Notes: generated by a model not told the origin, from the letters alone. Positions 16,619 through 25,322 are shown, counted from the stretch's first letter. The stretch is DNA of 64,000 nucleotides from Nocardioides soli (GCF_014191495.1 NZ_JACHWR010000001.1:310001-374000); one strand, 5' to 3'. A program made the numbers and translations.

Positions 16619-17419
16619 CTAGGTGAGTGCCCGTTGGCGACGGCGGTTGTTGACCTCGCCGCCGACCACGATCAGCACCGCCACCAGGAACATCACCGTG
16701 CCGACCACGTTGACCTGCATCGGGATGCCACGCTGCGCAACGCCCCAGACGAACATCGGGAACGTCGTGGTGTTGCCGGCGTTGAGGTTGGTGATGATGA
16801 AGTCGTCGAAGGACAGCGAGAAGCTCAGCAGCGCGGCACCCAGGATGCCGGGGAAGACCAGCGGGAAGGTGACCCGCCAGAAGGTCTGCCGCGGCGTCGC
16901 ATACAGGTCCATCGCCGCCTGTTCGAGGTTGTCGTCCATGCCCGCCAGCCGGGCTCTGACCGTCACCACCACGAACGAGATGCAGAACATGATGTGGGCG
17001 ATCAGGATCGTCCAGAAGCCGAGCTGACCGGCGAAGCCGGAGGCCACGAAGAGGGCCAGCAGCGACGAGCCCATGACTATCTCGGGGGTGGCCATCGGCA
17101 GGAAGATCAGCAGGTTCATCGAGGACCGGCCGACGAACTGGTGGCGGACCAGCGCGAAGGCCATCAGCGTGCCCAGGATCGTCGAGCCCAGCGTAGCCAG
17201 CAGGCCGATCTCGACGCTGGTCTTCAGCGCCGAGCACATGCCCTCGGGCTCGCACGGGTTGAGCCAGTTGTGCAGCGTGAAGCCGTCGAAGCGATAGATC
17301 AGCCGGCTCGTCGGGTCGTTGAAGCTCATCAGCACGACCACGAAGATCGGGATGAAGGTGTAGATCAGGACCAGGATCCCGAGGATCAGCACCAGGTGCT
17401 CGCGCAACCACCGCATCAC
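16619..17419 (-). CDS. potC: Spermidine/putrescine ABC transporter permease, PotC type
   Basis: This 266-residue inner-membrane permease has about six hydrophobic segments, beginning LVLILGILVLIYTFIPIFVVVLMSF. It carries the cytoplasmic EAA-type loop (LEQAAMDLYATPRQTFWRVTFPLVFPGI) that docks on the ATPase. Together with PotB it forms the channel of a type I ABC importer for polyamines. It is the last gene of the potDABC run; its ATG overlaps the PotB stop codon by 4 nt, so translation is coupled. The C-terminus ends with a basic NNRRRQRALT tail. Confidence 0.9.
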   Translation of the reverse strand: MMRWLREHLVLILGILVLIYTFIPIFVVVLMSFNDPTSRLIYRFDGFTLHNWLNPCEPEGMCSALKTSVEIGLLATLGSTILGTLMAFALVRHQFVGRSSMNLLIFLPMATPEIVMGSSLLALFVASGFAGQLGFWTILIAHIMFCISFVVVTVRARLAGMDDNLEQAAMDLYATPRQTFWRVTFPLVFPGILGAALLSFSLSFDDFIITNLNAGNTTTFPMFVWGVAQRGIPMQVNVVGTVMFLVAVLIVVGGEVNNRRRQRALT

Positions 17420-18321
17420 AGCAGCTCCTCCGTCCCCGCCTTGCGGACGTAGACCAGCACCATCACGACGATCAGGATCATCAGGATCATCGAGAGCGCG
17501 CCCGCGGCCGGGTAGTCGTTGGCCTGGGTGAAGAGGTTCTGGATGACGTTGCCGACCATCCGCTGGTTGGGGCTGCCCAGCAGCTGGGCGTTGATGTAGT
17601 CACCGGCCGCCGGGATGAAGGTCAGCAGCGTCCCGGAGACCACGCCCGGCAGCGACAGCGGCCAGGTCACCTTCCAGAAGCCGACGAACGGGTTGGCGTA
17701 GAGGTCGCTGGACGCCTCGATCAGCCGGTGGTCGATCTTGTCGATGCTCGCGAACAGCGGCAGCACCATGAACGGTAGGAAGTTGTAGACGAGGCCCGCG
17801 ATCACCGCGAACGGGGTGGCCAGCAGCCGGCCGTCCGCGCCCATCAGGTGCAGCGCCTGGAGTGTGTTCACGACGAGGCCGTCGTCGGCGAGGATCAGCT
17901 TCCACGAGAGCGTGCGCACCAGGAAGCTGGTGAAGAACGGCGCGATGACCAGCACCAGCATCAGGTTCTTCCACCGGCCGGCCTTGAACGCGATCGCGTA
18001 GGCCAGCACGTAGCCGAGGACCAGGCAGATCAGCGTGGCGAGCGCGGCGTACCACAGCGAGCGCAGCAGCGGCTCCCAGTAGTCCTGGAGCGCGTGCCAG
18101 TAGTTGGAGAACTCCCACGTCATCTCGTAGCCGCGGAAGACCGAGCCGTTCGGGTCGTAGAGGCTGGTCGCGACCAGGGAGTAGAACGGGATGACGAAGA
18201 ACAGCGCGAGCCAGACGACGCCCGGGATCAGCAGCAGGTAGCCGGTGCGCCCCCGCCGCCGGCCGGACTCCTCGGGCGGCGGCGCGCCGACCTCCGGCGC
18301 CACTCCCGCGGTGCTCGCCAT
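17416..18321 (-). CDS. potB: Spermidine/putrescine ABC transporter permease, PotB type
   Basis: The 301-residue permease has a 25-residue cytoplasmic N-tail (PPPEESGRRRGRTG), then six membrane segments starting YLLLIPGVVWLALFFVIPFYSLV. Its EAA loop reads LIEASSDLYANPFVGFWKVTWPLSLPGV. The ATG at 18321 shares its first base with the last base of the potA stop codon; a longer open frame upstream overlaps potA and is not used. It pairs with PotC as the transmembrane dimer of the polyamine importer. Confidence 0.9.
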   Translation of the reverse strand: MASTAGVAPEVGAPPPEESGRRRGRTGYLLLIPGVVWLALFFVIPFYSLVATSLYDPNGSVFRGYEMTWEFSNYWHALQDYWEPLLRSLWYAALATLICLVLGYVLAYAIAFKAGRWKNLMLVLVIAPFFTSFLVRTLSWKLILADDGLVVNTLQALHLMGADGRLLATPFAVIAGLVYNFLPFMVLPLFASIDKIDHRLIEASSDLYANPFVGFWKVTWPLSLPGVVSGTLLTFIPAAGDYINAQLLGSPNQRMVGNVIQNLFTQANDYPAAGALSMILMILIVVMVLVYVRKAGTEELL

Positions 18322-19487
18322 CAGTCGTCGCCCTCCTGCGCACCCGCCCTCGCGTCCTGACTGAAGTCGAGGAGGAAGGCGTAGTCGGGTCGCCACGAGA
18401 GCTCGACCGACTCGCCCTGGCGGTAGATGCGCCGGTGTCCGGTGTTCTGCGCGAACACCTGGAGCTCCTGGCCCCACGGCATCCGCACGAGGTACTGGGT
18501 GCTCACCCCGACGAAGCTGACGTCGCTCACGACACCGCCCGGGATCGAGTTGCCGGGCGCGTCGAGCTGCTCACCCGGATCGCCGATCAGCACCTTCTCC
18601 GGCCGGATGCCGATCCAGCCCTTGCCGCCCTCGGCGTGGGCCCGGTGCGCCGGGATGGAGACGTCGACGCCGTGCATGTCCACGGTGACCAGGTCTCCGG
18701 AGCGGCTCTTCACCGTGCCCTCGATGAGGTTGGACTGGCCGAGGAAGTTCGCGACGAACGTCGTGCGCGGGTTCTCGTAGAGCTCCTCCGGGTCGCCCAT
18801 CTGCTCGATGACGCCGGCGTTCATCACCGCGACCGTGTCGGCCATCGTCATGGCCTCCTCCTGGTCGTGGGTGACGTGGATGAACGTCAGCCCGACCTCG
18901 GTCTGGATCCGCTTCAGCTCGATCTGCATCGAGCGGCGCAGCTTCAGGTCGAGCGCGCCCAGCGGCTCGTCGAGGAGCAGCACCTCCGGCTTGTTGATCA
19001 GGGCGCGGGCGAGCGCCACCCGCTGCTGCTGGCCGCCGGAGAGCTGGGCCGGCCGCTTGCGGGCCTGCGTGTCGAGCTCGACGAGGTCGAGCATCTCGCG
19101 CACCTGACGGGCGACGTCGGGCGCCTTGCGGCGCTTGAGGCCGAAGGCGACGTTCTCGTGGATGTCGAGGTGCGGGAAGAGCGCGTAGTTCTGGAAGACC
19201 GTGTTGACCGGTCGCCGGTAGGGCTTGGCATAGGTGATGTCCTGCCCGGCGAGCGTGATCGACCCGGCGGTCGGGGTCTCCAGGCCGGCCACCATCCGCA
19301 GCGTGGTGGTCTTGCCGCACCCGGACGGACCCAGCAGCGCGAAGAAGGAGCCGCGGGGTACGTCGAGGTCGAGGTCGTGGACGGCGGTGAACGCCGCGAA
19401 GCTCTTGGTCACACCGCGCAGCCGCAGCCCGTCGAACGCGTCGTCGCGCGCGGGCGCCTGCTCGGCGAGGTCAGCCGGCGATGACAT
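18321..19487 (-). CDS. potA: Spermidine/putrescine ABC transporter ATPase, PotA
   Basis: This 388-residue ATPase energises polyamine uptake. Walker [14 protein letters not shown], signature [15 protein letters not shown], Walker [13 protein letters not shown] and the switch His in [12 protein letters not shown] are intact. The C-terminal third (from about residue 250) is a TOBE-type regulatory domain, with [21 protein letters not shown] and IGIRPEKV. It overlaps the end of potD by 17 nt and abuts potB, a tightly coupled operon. Polyamine specificity rests on the neighbouring PotD-like binding protein and the catabolic genes around it. Confidence 0.92.
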   Translation of the reverse strand: MSSPADLAEQAPARDDAFDGLRLRGVTKSFAAFTAVHDLDLDVPRGSFFALLGPSGCGKTTTLRMVAGLETPTAGSITLAGQDITYAKPYRRPVNTVFQNYALFPHLDIHENVAFGLKRRKAPDVARQVREMLDLVELDTQARKRPAQLSGGQQQRVALARALINKPEVLLLDEPLGALDLKLRRSMQIELKRIQTEVGLTFIHVTHDQEEAMTMADTVAVMNAGVIEQMGDPEELYENPRTTFVANFLGQSNLIEGTVKSRSGDLVTVDMHGVDVSIPAHRAHAEGGKGWIGIRPEKVLIGDPGEQLDAPGNSIPGGVVSDVSFVGVSTQYLVRMPWGQELQVFAQNTGHRRIYRQGESVELSWRPDYAFLLDFSQDARAGAQEGDD

Positions 19488-20676
19488 CGTTGAACTCTCC
19501 TTCGTACTGCTGGGACTGCTGGTCGGACAGGGGCATGAAGTCGAAGGAGTCCTTGAGGTCGTTGTTGTCGGGGAAGATCAGCTTGTTGTCGACCAACGAC
19601 GGGTCGATCTTCTCCATCTCCTCGCGGGCGCCCTCGACGGGACAGATGTAGTTGACCCAGGCGACCAGCTTCGCGGCGACCTCGGGCTCGTAGTAGTAGT
19701 TCATCCACTCCTCGGCGTTCGCCTGGTGGACGGCGAGGTTGGGGACCATCATGTTGTCCGCCCAGAGGGACAGCCCCTCCTCCGGCGTGACGAACTTGAT
19801 GTCGGGGTTGTCGAACTGGGCCTGGATGACGTCGCCCGACCAGGCCTCGCAGGCGACGATGTTGCCGGCGGCGAGGTCCTGGATGTACTCGTTGCCGGTG
19901 AAGGAGCGGACCTGCCCGCTCGCGACGACCTCGCTCAAGCGGTCGATCGCCTGGCCCCACTCGGCCTCGGTGAACTTGTCCGGGTTGGCACCGACGACCC
20001 GGAGCATGAACGCCATCGTGTCCCGCATCTCCGAGAGCAGCGTCATCCGGCCCTTCAGGTCGGACCGGGTGATCAGCTCCTCGAAGCTGCGCACCTCCGG
20101 GACCTTCGCGGCGTTGTAGGCGATGCCGGTCAGCCCGGCCTGCCAGGGGGCGTGGTAGTCGAGGTCGGGGTCCCACTGGCGGTTGCGCAGCGGCTGGATC
20201 AGGTTCTTGTGCACGTTGGGGATCCCGCTCGGATCGAGCGGCTGGATCCAGCCCAGCCCCACCATCCGCGCCGCCATCCAGTCGGTCATGATGATGATGT
20301 CGCGGTCGATCGGCTGGCAGGAGCCCATCTGGTTCTTGATCTTGGCGAAGAACTCCGCGTTGTCGTTGATGTCGTCGGTGTACTGGACGCTGATCCCCGT
20401 GCGGTCCTGGAAGACCGACACCGTCGACGTGGCCTTCTTGCGCGGGTCGATGTAGGCGGGCCAGTTGGAGACGATCAGCTCCTGGGACGTGGCCGAGACG
20501 TCGGTGGCTCGGCACTTCGCGGGGTCCTGCTTCGCTCCGTCGACGCTGAACATCGGCAGCTTCAGCGCGGCGATGCTCAGCCCCGCGAACGCCACCCCGC
20601 CCCCGGTCTTGAGCAGCCCACGGCGGGTGAGTCCGGGCCCTCGGCGACCCGTGGCCCGCGGGTGTTCCTCGGCCAT
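19471..20676 (-). CDS. potD: Spermidine/putrescine-binding protein, PotD type, Tat-exported
   Basis: The 401-residue extracytoplasmic solute-binding protein carries a twin-arginine signal (LTRRGLLKTGGGVAFAGLSIA) after a hydrophilic N-tail. The mature part has family motifs LIVSNWPAYID near the N-terminus and NDIIMTDW-like and ACEAWSGDVIQAQ segments for the amine ligand. I chose the ATG at 20676, preceded by an AAGGGA ribosome binding site. It is the first gene of the potDABC operon and is divergent from the Lrp/AsnC regulator gene, so its promoter lies in the 199 bp between them. There is no lipobox cysteine right after the signal. Confidence 0.9.
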   Translation of the reverse strand: MAEEHPRATGRRGPGLTRRGLLKTGGGVAFAGLSIAALKLPMFSVDGAKQDPAKCRATDVSATSQELIVSNWPAYIDPRKKATSTVSVFQDRTGISVQYTDDINDNAEFFAKIKNQMGSCQPIDRDIIIMTDWMAARMVGLGWIQPLDPSGIPNVHKNLIQPLRNRQWDPDLDYHAPWQAGLTGIAYNAAKVPEVRSFEELITRSDLKGRMTLLSEMRDTMAFMLRVVGANPDKFTEAEWGQAIDRLSEVVASGQVRSFTGNEYIQDLAAGNIVACEAWSGDVIQAQFDNPDIKFVTPEEGLSLWADNMMVPNLAVHQANAEEWMNYYYEPEVAAKLVAWVNYICPVEGAREEMEKIDPSLVDNKLIFPDNNDLKDSFDFMPLSDQQSQQYEGEFNDVIAG

Positions 20677-20767
20677 GCACCCATCCCTTCGTCGGGGCTC
20701 CCAACGCTCGGATCGTGCCATGCATCACCCGCGTCGACAAGCGATCCAGTCGAAAAGAAACTACTCT

Positions 20768-20784
20768 GCAACGGAATCCTTCGT
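20768..20784. promoter_or_regulatory. AT-rich control region and candidate half-site between potD and the Lrp gene
   Basis: GCAACGGAATCCTTCG lies in the divergent potD/lrp intergenic region, next to an unusual A-rich tract (GTCGAAAAGAAACTACTC, from about 20749). It resembles the ACGAAATC arms found upstream of the aldehyde dehydrogenase and aminotransferase genes. It is a plausible site for the adjacent Lrp-type regulator; this is inference. Confidence 0.4.
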
Positions 20785-20875
20785 CCCCGTCCGATCGGGG
20801 CACTGGTCGACAAATCCCCGCGCGACACGCCGGATCGCTTTGACCGGGCGCGGCGGCTGCGCCACCATCGCCTCC

Positions 20876-21349
20876 ATGAGCAGGAAGCCCGACCGACCGA
20901 CGGCCACGCTCGACGAGGTCTCCAAAGCGATCATCGAGCAGTTGCAGCAGGACGGGCGCCGGTCGTACGCCGCGATCGGCAAGGTCGTCGGCCTGTCGGA
21001 GGCGGCGGTGCGCCAGCGCGTCCAGCGGCTGATCGAGGCCGGTGTGATGCAGGTCGTGGCCGTCACCGACCCCCTCGAGCTCGGCTTCGCCCGCCAGGCA
21101 ATGGTCGGGATCCGCGTGACCGGACCGCTCGAGCCGGTCGCCGACCGGCTCGCCGAGCTCGACGAGGTCGACTACGTCGTGGTGACCGCCGGCAGCTACG
21201 ACCTGCTCGTCGAGGTCGTCGCCGAGAGCGACGAGCACCTGCTCGAGCTGATCTCCGGCCGGATCCGTGCGATCGAAGGCGTCACCGCCACGGAGACCTT
21301 CATGTACCTGAGCCTGCGCAAGCAGACCTACTCCTGGGGTGTGCGCTGA
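20876..21349 (+). CDS. Lrp/AsnC-family transcriptional regulator
   Basis: This 157-residue regulator has an N-terminal helix-turn-helix (LDEVSKAIIEQLQQDGRRSY then IGKVVGLSEAAVRQRVQRLIEAGV) and a C-terminal RAM/AsnC ligand-binding domain (VDYVVVTAGSYDLLVEVVAES). Such proteins assemble as octamers or discs and respond to amino acids or amines. The gene is divergent from potDABC and overlaps the downstream oxidoreductase gene, so it is likely the local regulator of polyamine use. The ATG at 20876 starts MSRKPDRPTATLDE. It has only a weak ribosome binding site, and a CACCAT box 7 nt upstream may indicate a leaderless start. Confidence 0.88.
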   Translation: MSRKPDRPTATLDEVSKAIIEQLQQDGRRSYAAIGKVVGLSEAAVRQRVQRLIEAGVMQVVAVTDPLELGFARQAMVGIRVTGPLEPVADRLAELDEVDYVVVTAGSYDLLVEVVAESDEHLLELISGRIRAIEGVTATETFMYLSLRKQTYSWGVR

Positions 21350-22743
21350 GCCCGAACATCCCGGGGCCGGACCCCCACTACGAACGGCTGTCGCTCTGGC
21401 ACGACACCGTCGACACCGACTGGACCCCGCGCGCCCCGCTCGACGGCGACACCGAGGCCGACGTGGCGATCGTCGGCGCCGGGTTCACCGGACTCTGGAC
21501 GGCCCACTACCTCGCGGAGGCCGACCCCGAGCTGCGCGTCGTCGTGCTCGAGGCCGAGACCGCCGGGTTCGGCGCGTCCGGCCGCAACGGCGGCTGGTGC
21601 TCGGCGCTCTTCCCCGCGTCGCTCGCCACGCTGGCGGGGTACGCCGACCGCGCCGCCGCGCTCGCCCAGCACCGGGCGATGCGCGAGACCGTCGACGAGG
21701 TCGCCCGGGTGGCCGCGGCCGAGGGCATCGACGCACACCTCGCCCAGGGCGGCACCATCGCCCTGGCCCGCAGCCGCGCGCAGTGGTCCCGCGCCCGGGC
21801 CGAGGTGGCCGAGGCACGCGCGTGGGACCGCGGCGACGACGACCTGCGCCTGCTCGGTCGCCAGGAGGCGGCCGAGATCCTGCGCGGCAGCCGCACCCGC
21901 GGCGCGACGTACACCCCCGACTGCGCGGCCCTCCACCCCGCCCGCCTGGTCCGCGGCCTCGCGGATGCGGTCGAGCGCCAAGGGGTCACGCTCCACGAGC
22001 GCACGCGGGTCACCGCGATCGAGCCCCACCTGGCGCGCACCGAGCGCGGGTCGGTGCGCGCCCGCACCGTGCTGCGCGCCACCGAGGGCTACACCGCGAC
22101 GCTGCGGGGCGAGCGCCGCACGATGGCGCCGGTCTACTCCCTGATCATCGCGACCGCGCCGCTCGCACCCGAGGTCTGGGACGAGATCGGCCTGGCCCGG
22201 CGGGAGACGTTCACCGACCACCGCCACGTCATCGTCTACGGGCAGCGCACCGCCGACGACCGACTGGTGTTCGGCGGCCGCGGCGCGCCGTACCACCTCG
22301 GCTCCCGGATCCGGCCGGAGCACGACCGCGACGAGCGGGTCTTCGCGCGGCTCTACTCGGCGCTCGTCGACCTCTTCCCCGTGCTGGCGGGCACCCGCAT
22401 CACCCATGCCTGGGGCGGTGCGCTCGGCATCCCGCGCGACTGGTGCGCGTCCGTCGGGCTCGACCCCGCCACCGGCATCGGCTGGGCGGGCGGGTACGTC
22501 GGCGACGGGGTCAGCACGACCAACCTGGCCGGCCGCACGCTGCGCGACCTGGTGCTCGGCCGCGACACCGAGCTCACCCGGCTGCCGTGGGTCGGCCACC
22601 GCTCCCCCGCCTGGGAGCCCGAGCCGCTGCGCTGGCTGGGCATCAACGGCGGCCTGCGCGCGATGACGATCGCCGACGCCGAAGAGTCGATCACGCGCCT
22701 GCCCAGCGTGGTCGCCAAGATCGTCAGCCCCCTGCTCGGCTGA
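21346..22743 (+). CDS. DAO-family FAD oxidoreductase (PuuB-like)
   Basis: This 465-residue flavoprotein has the N-terminal dinucleotide motif VAIVGAGFTGLWTAHYL and the following FGASGRNGGWCSALFP typical of gamma-glutamylputrescine oxidase-like amine oxidases. The C-terminal FAD segment is WAGGYVGDGVSTTNLAGRTL. A role oxidising putrescine or a derivative to the aldehyde is inferred from the pot and Lrp neighbours. No ATG, GTG or TTG exists in frame before the conserved PHYERLSLWHDT segment. A CTG at 21346 overlaps the Lrp stop as CTGA and is my best start. The GTG at VAIVGAG would delete conserved sequence. No gamma-glutamylputrescine synthetase is nearby. Confidence 0.78.
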   Translation: MSPNIPGPDPHYERLSLWHDTVDTDWTPRAPLDGDTEADVAIVGAGFTGLWTAHYLAEADPELRVVVLEAETAGFGASGRNGGWCSALFPASLATLAGYADRAAALAQHRAMRETVDEVARVAAAEGIDAHLAQGGTIALARSRAQWSRARAEVAEARAWDRGDDDLRLLGRQEAAEILRGSRTRGATYTPDCAALHPARLVRGLADAVERQGVTLHERTRVTAIEPHLARTERGSVRARTVLRATEGYTATLRGERRTMAPVYSLIIATAPLAPEVWDEIGLARRETFTDHRHVIVYGQRTADDRLVFGGRGAPYHLGSRIRPEHDRDERVFARLYSALVDLFPVLAGTRITHAWGGALGIPRDWCASVGLDPATGIGWAGGYVGDGVSTTNLAGRTLRDLVLGRDTELTRLPWVGHRSPAWEPEPLRWLGINGGLRAMTIADAEESITRLPSVVAKIVSPLLG

Positions 22744-22746
22744 CGG

Positions 22747-24210
22747 TTACCCCAGCCCGTTGGCGACGGTGTCTGCGGGCTTGCGCCCGGTGTGCACCCA
22801 GGCGCCGAAGAACCCGTCGAGGTCGGCGCCGCTGACCTCCTCCGCGAGCGCCTCGAACTCCGCGGTCGTGCCATGCCCGCCCGCGCGCTCGGCGACCCAG
22901 CGCCGCAGCAGCGTGCCGAACGCGTCGTCGCCGATCCGGTTGCGCAGCGCCTGGAAGGCCATCGCACCGCGCTGGTAGACGAAGCTCGCGAAGATCCGGT
23001 CGACGCAGCCGACCCCGCGCGGACACGGATCGGCGACCGTGCCGGACCAGAAGGGGTCCCCGGGCCCGAACGCGTCGTACATCGAACGCAGCCGGGTCGC
23101 GGCGGACGCCCCGGCCGTCGCCTCCGACCACCGCCACTCGAAGTACGTCGCAGCGCCTTCGTTGAGCCAGATGTCGCTCCAGCGGCGCAGCGCGACCGAG
23201 TCGCCGAACCACTGGTGCGCCAGCTCGTGCACGACGGTCAGCTCGGCGCCGGCGCCCTGACCGAGGTAGGGGTACGTCGGCCGGGTCTGGTTCTCGAGCG
23301 CGAAGCCCACGGGCAGGCTGGTGACCAGCCCGCCGACCGTCGAGAACGGGTAGTCGCCGAGCGCGCCCTCCAGCCAGGACAGGATCTCCGGCGTACGCCG
23401 CATCAGGCTCATCGAGCCGCGCTGCTCGCTCGGGCCGAGACCGCGCGAGACCGCCACCAGCCACGGTGTCCCGTCGCTGGTGCCCGACGCGAACCGGAAC
23501 CTGCCGGCCGCGAAGAAGGCGAGGTAGGGCGCCATCGGCTCGTCCGCGCGCCAGGTCGTCGTCGCCCAGCCGCGGCCTCGGCCACGGCGCTCGACGCGGC
23601 GCACCTGCCGGCCGTTGGCGACCACGGCGTACTCGCTGGGCACCGTGATGCTGACCCGCATGCTCGCCTTGTCGGCCGGGTGGTCGTTGGCCGGGAACCA
23701 CCACGGTGCCATGTGCGGCTGGTTCATCGCGACGACCTCGCTCGGGCCGGCCAGCCAGTTCCGCTCGCCGTCGTAGCCGAGCGCGGCCGGGCGCCCGGCG
23801 TAGCGGACCCGTACGTCGACGGTCTCGCCGGTCGTCAGGGGCCGGGCCACGACGAGCTCGTGCGGCCGCTGCCGGAACCGCACCCGGCGGCCGTCGACCT
23901 CCACCCGCTGCACCGGCAGCAGGAAGTCGAGGGAGAAGCTCGACACCGGCGCGGTGCCCCGCAGCCGGACCTGGGTCCAGCCGCTCAGCCGGCCGGTGCG
24001 GAAGGCGTAGCGGTCGTGGACGTCGTAGGAGACCACGTCGATGCCGCCGTTGCCGTCCAGCGGGAAGTACGGGTCGCCGATCCCCGGCGCGCCCGGCGGC
24101 CGGTCACCCGGCACCGCGACCGGCGCCGCGGTCGCGGTCGTGCCGCCGACCCCGAGCGCCAGGGTGAGCGCGATCAGCAGGGCGACGACGGACCTGGGTC
24201 GGGCGAGCAC
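22747..24210 (-). CDS. Secreted M1-family metallopeptidase
   Basis: This 487-residue aminopeptidase-like protein has a Sec signal (SVVALLIALTLALGVGGTTATA) with cleavage near AAP. Zinc motif HELAHQWFGD, followed by NEGAATYFEW (HExxH-18-E), lies at about residues 320-350. The substrate-binding GxMEN motif appears as GFALENQT. It is shorter than classic aminopeptidase N (about 850 residues) because it lacks the C-terminal helical domain, as in short actinobacterial M1 homologues. The GTG start has a TACGTT box 6 nt upstream. The gene is convergent with the oxidoreductase gene, with only 3 nt between them. Confidence 0.87.
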   Translation of the reverse strand: MLARPRSVVALLIALTLALGVGGTTATAAPVAVPGDRPPGAPGIGDPYFPLDGNGGIDVVSYDVHDRYAFRTGRLSGWTQVRLRGTAPVSSFSLDFLLPVQRVEVDGRRVRFRQRPHELVVARPLTTGETVDVRVRYAGRPAALGYDGERNWLAGPSEVVAMNQPHMAPWWFPANDHPADKASMRVSITVPSEYAVVANGRQVRRVERRGRGRGWATTTWRADEPMAPYLAFFAAGRFRFASGTSDGTPWLVAVSRGLGPSEQRGSMSLMRRTPEILSWLEGALGDYPFSTVGGLVTSLPVGFALENQTRPTYPYLGQGAGAELTVVHELAHQWFGDSVALRRWSDIWLNEGAATYFEWRWSEATAGASAATRLRSMYDAFGPGDPFWSGTVADPCPRGVGCVDRIFASFVYQRGAMAFQALRNRIGDDAFGTLLRRWVAERAGGHGTTAEFEALAEEVSGADLDGFFGAWVHTGRKPADTVANGLG

Positions 24211-24216
24211 GTCGGC

Positions 24217-24222
24217 AACGTA
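24217..24222 (-). promoter_or_regulatory. -10 box of a probable leaderless promoter for the M1 peptidase
   Basis: TACGTT on the minus strand ends 6 nt before the GTG start. No ribosome binding site is seen. Confidence 0.45.
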
Positions 24223-24321
24223 CCCGACCGCGCGTTAATCGGTTGCGCGGACGCGACCGCACACCCCAGAGTGTGCTCGACGCCCCGGAGCGACCGGGTG
24301 CCCGAGCGAGAGGAGCGCGAC

Positions 24322-24432
24322 ATGTCCACGACTGTCCTTGGCCTGTCCGCAGACCAGCACCCCTCTCACCTTCGGAGCACCCACACCGATGTCTCACGAC
24401 TTCACCGCGGAGCCGCACGGCTCCACCACTGA
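24322..24432 (+). CDS. Possible leader peptide overlapping the RIO kinase start
   Basis: This 36-codon open frame (MSTTVLGLSADQHPSHLRST at its start) has an excellent GAGAGGAG ribosome binding site 7 nt before its ATG, whereas the kinase ATG at 24389 lies inside it with no ribosome binding site. It ends 43 nt into the kinase gene in another frame. It may be an upstream reading frame whose translation opens the kinase start, or a chance frame. No family is recognised. Confidence 0.35.
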   Translation: MSTTVLGLSADQHPSHLRSTHTDVSRLHRGAARLHH

Positions 24433-25300
24433 CACCACCGACCCCGGCCTCGACGACCTCGATCCGACCTTCGTCTTCGACTTCCAGGCCTACGACGACC
24501 TCGGCGACGGCCAGCGATGGTCCACCTGGCTCGCGGTCGAGCCGCTCTGTCGCGGCCCGGAGCCCCGCCCCGACTGGGTGGTGACCTCCCAGGCCGCGGT
24601 CGACACCGACCTCGGCATCCTCAAGACCGGCAAGGAGGCCGACGCCTTCCTCCTCGAGCGCGCGGTGCCCGGCTCCCCGCCGCCCGACGAGGGGGGCCTC
24701 GGCGAGTCCGTCGTCATGGTGGCCAAGCGCTACCGCAGCAGCGAGCACCGCAGCTTCCACCGCGCCGCGACGTACACCGAGGGCCGCAGCGTCAAGCGCT
24801 CCCGCGACGAGCGGGCGCTCAAGCGCAAGAGCACCTGGGGCCGGATCGTCGCCAGCAGCGAGTGGGCCATCTCGGAGTGGGACGCCCTCCGGCGCTGCTG
24901 GGAGCTCGGCCTGCCGGTCCCCTACCCGGTGCAGATCGACGGCACCGAGATCCTGATGGAGTGGATCACCGACGACGCGGGCGAGAGCGCACCACGGCTC
25001 GCGCAGACCCGGCCGGCGCCGGCGTTGCTCGCGTCGTACTACGACCAGCTCCGCGAGGCGCTCGCGACGATGGTGGCCAACGGGATCGTGCACGGCGACC
25101 TGTCGGCCTACAACCTGCTCGCGGCCGGGGAGCGGCTCGTCATCATCGACCTGCCGCAGATCGTCGACCTGGTCGGCAACACGGCGGGCATGGACTTCCT
25201 GCTGCGCGACTGCACGAACGTCTGCACCTGGTTCCGGGCCAAGGGCCTCGAGGTCGACGAGCACGAGCTGTTCGGGGAGCTGATGGCCCAGGCGTTCTAG
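24389..25300 (+). CDS. RIO-type serine protein kinase
   Basis: This 303-residue atypical kinase is of the RIO1 type. The nucleotide-binding loop is ILKTGKEADAFLLE, an ATP-binding lysine is in VVMVAKRYR, the catalytic loop is IVHGDLSAYNLL and the metal-binding motif is LVIIDLPQIVD. A helical insert (RSFHRAATYTEGRSVKRSRD) follows the first strands, as in RIO1. In archaea and eukaryotes RIO kinases act in small ribosomal subunit maturation; the bacterial role is poorly defined. I take MSHDFTAEPHG as the start because the acidic N-tail runs on without a break. The gene stands alone, followed 22 nt later by the LOG gene. Confidence 0.82.
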   Translation: MSHDFTAEPHGSTTDTTDPGLDDLDPTFVFDFQAYDDLGDGQRWSTWLAVEPLCRGPEPRPDWVVTSQAAVDTDLGILKTGKEADAFLLERAVPGSPPPDEGGLGESVVMVAKRYRSSEHRSFHRAATYTEGRSVKRSRDERALKRKSTWGRIVASSEWAISEWDALRRCWELGLPVPYPVQIDGTEILMEWITDDAGESAPRLAQTRPAPALLASYYDQLREALATMVANGIVHGDLSAYNLLAAGERLVIIDLPQIVDLVGNTAGMDFLLRDCTNVCTWFRAKGLEVDEHELFGELMAQAF

Positions 25301-25310
25301 AGGACGCCAC

Positions 25311-25316
25311 TAGGGT
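25311..25316 (+). promoter_or_regulatory. -10 box of a probable leaderless promoter for the LOG-family gene
   Basis: TAGGGT ends 6 nt before the GTG at 25323; there is no Shine-Dalgarno sequence. Confidence 0.5.
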
Positions 25317-25322
25317 GCGGGC

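Noticed and set aside
24322..24432. Frameshift joining the small frame to the RIO kinase
   Set aside because: The kinase has a continuous acidic N-tail and an ATG of its own; nothing in the small frame extends the kinase domain.
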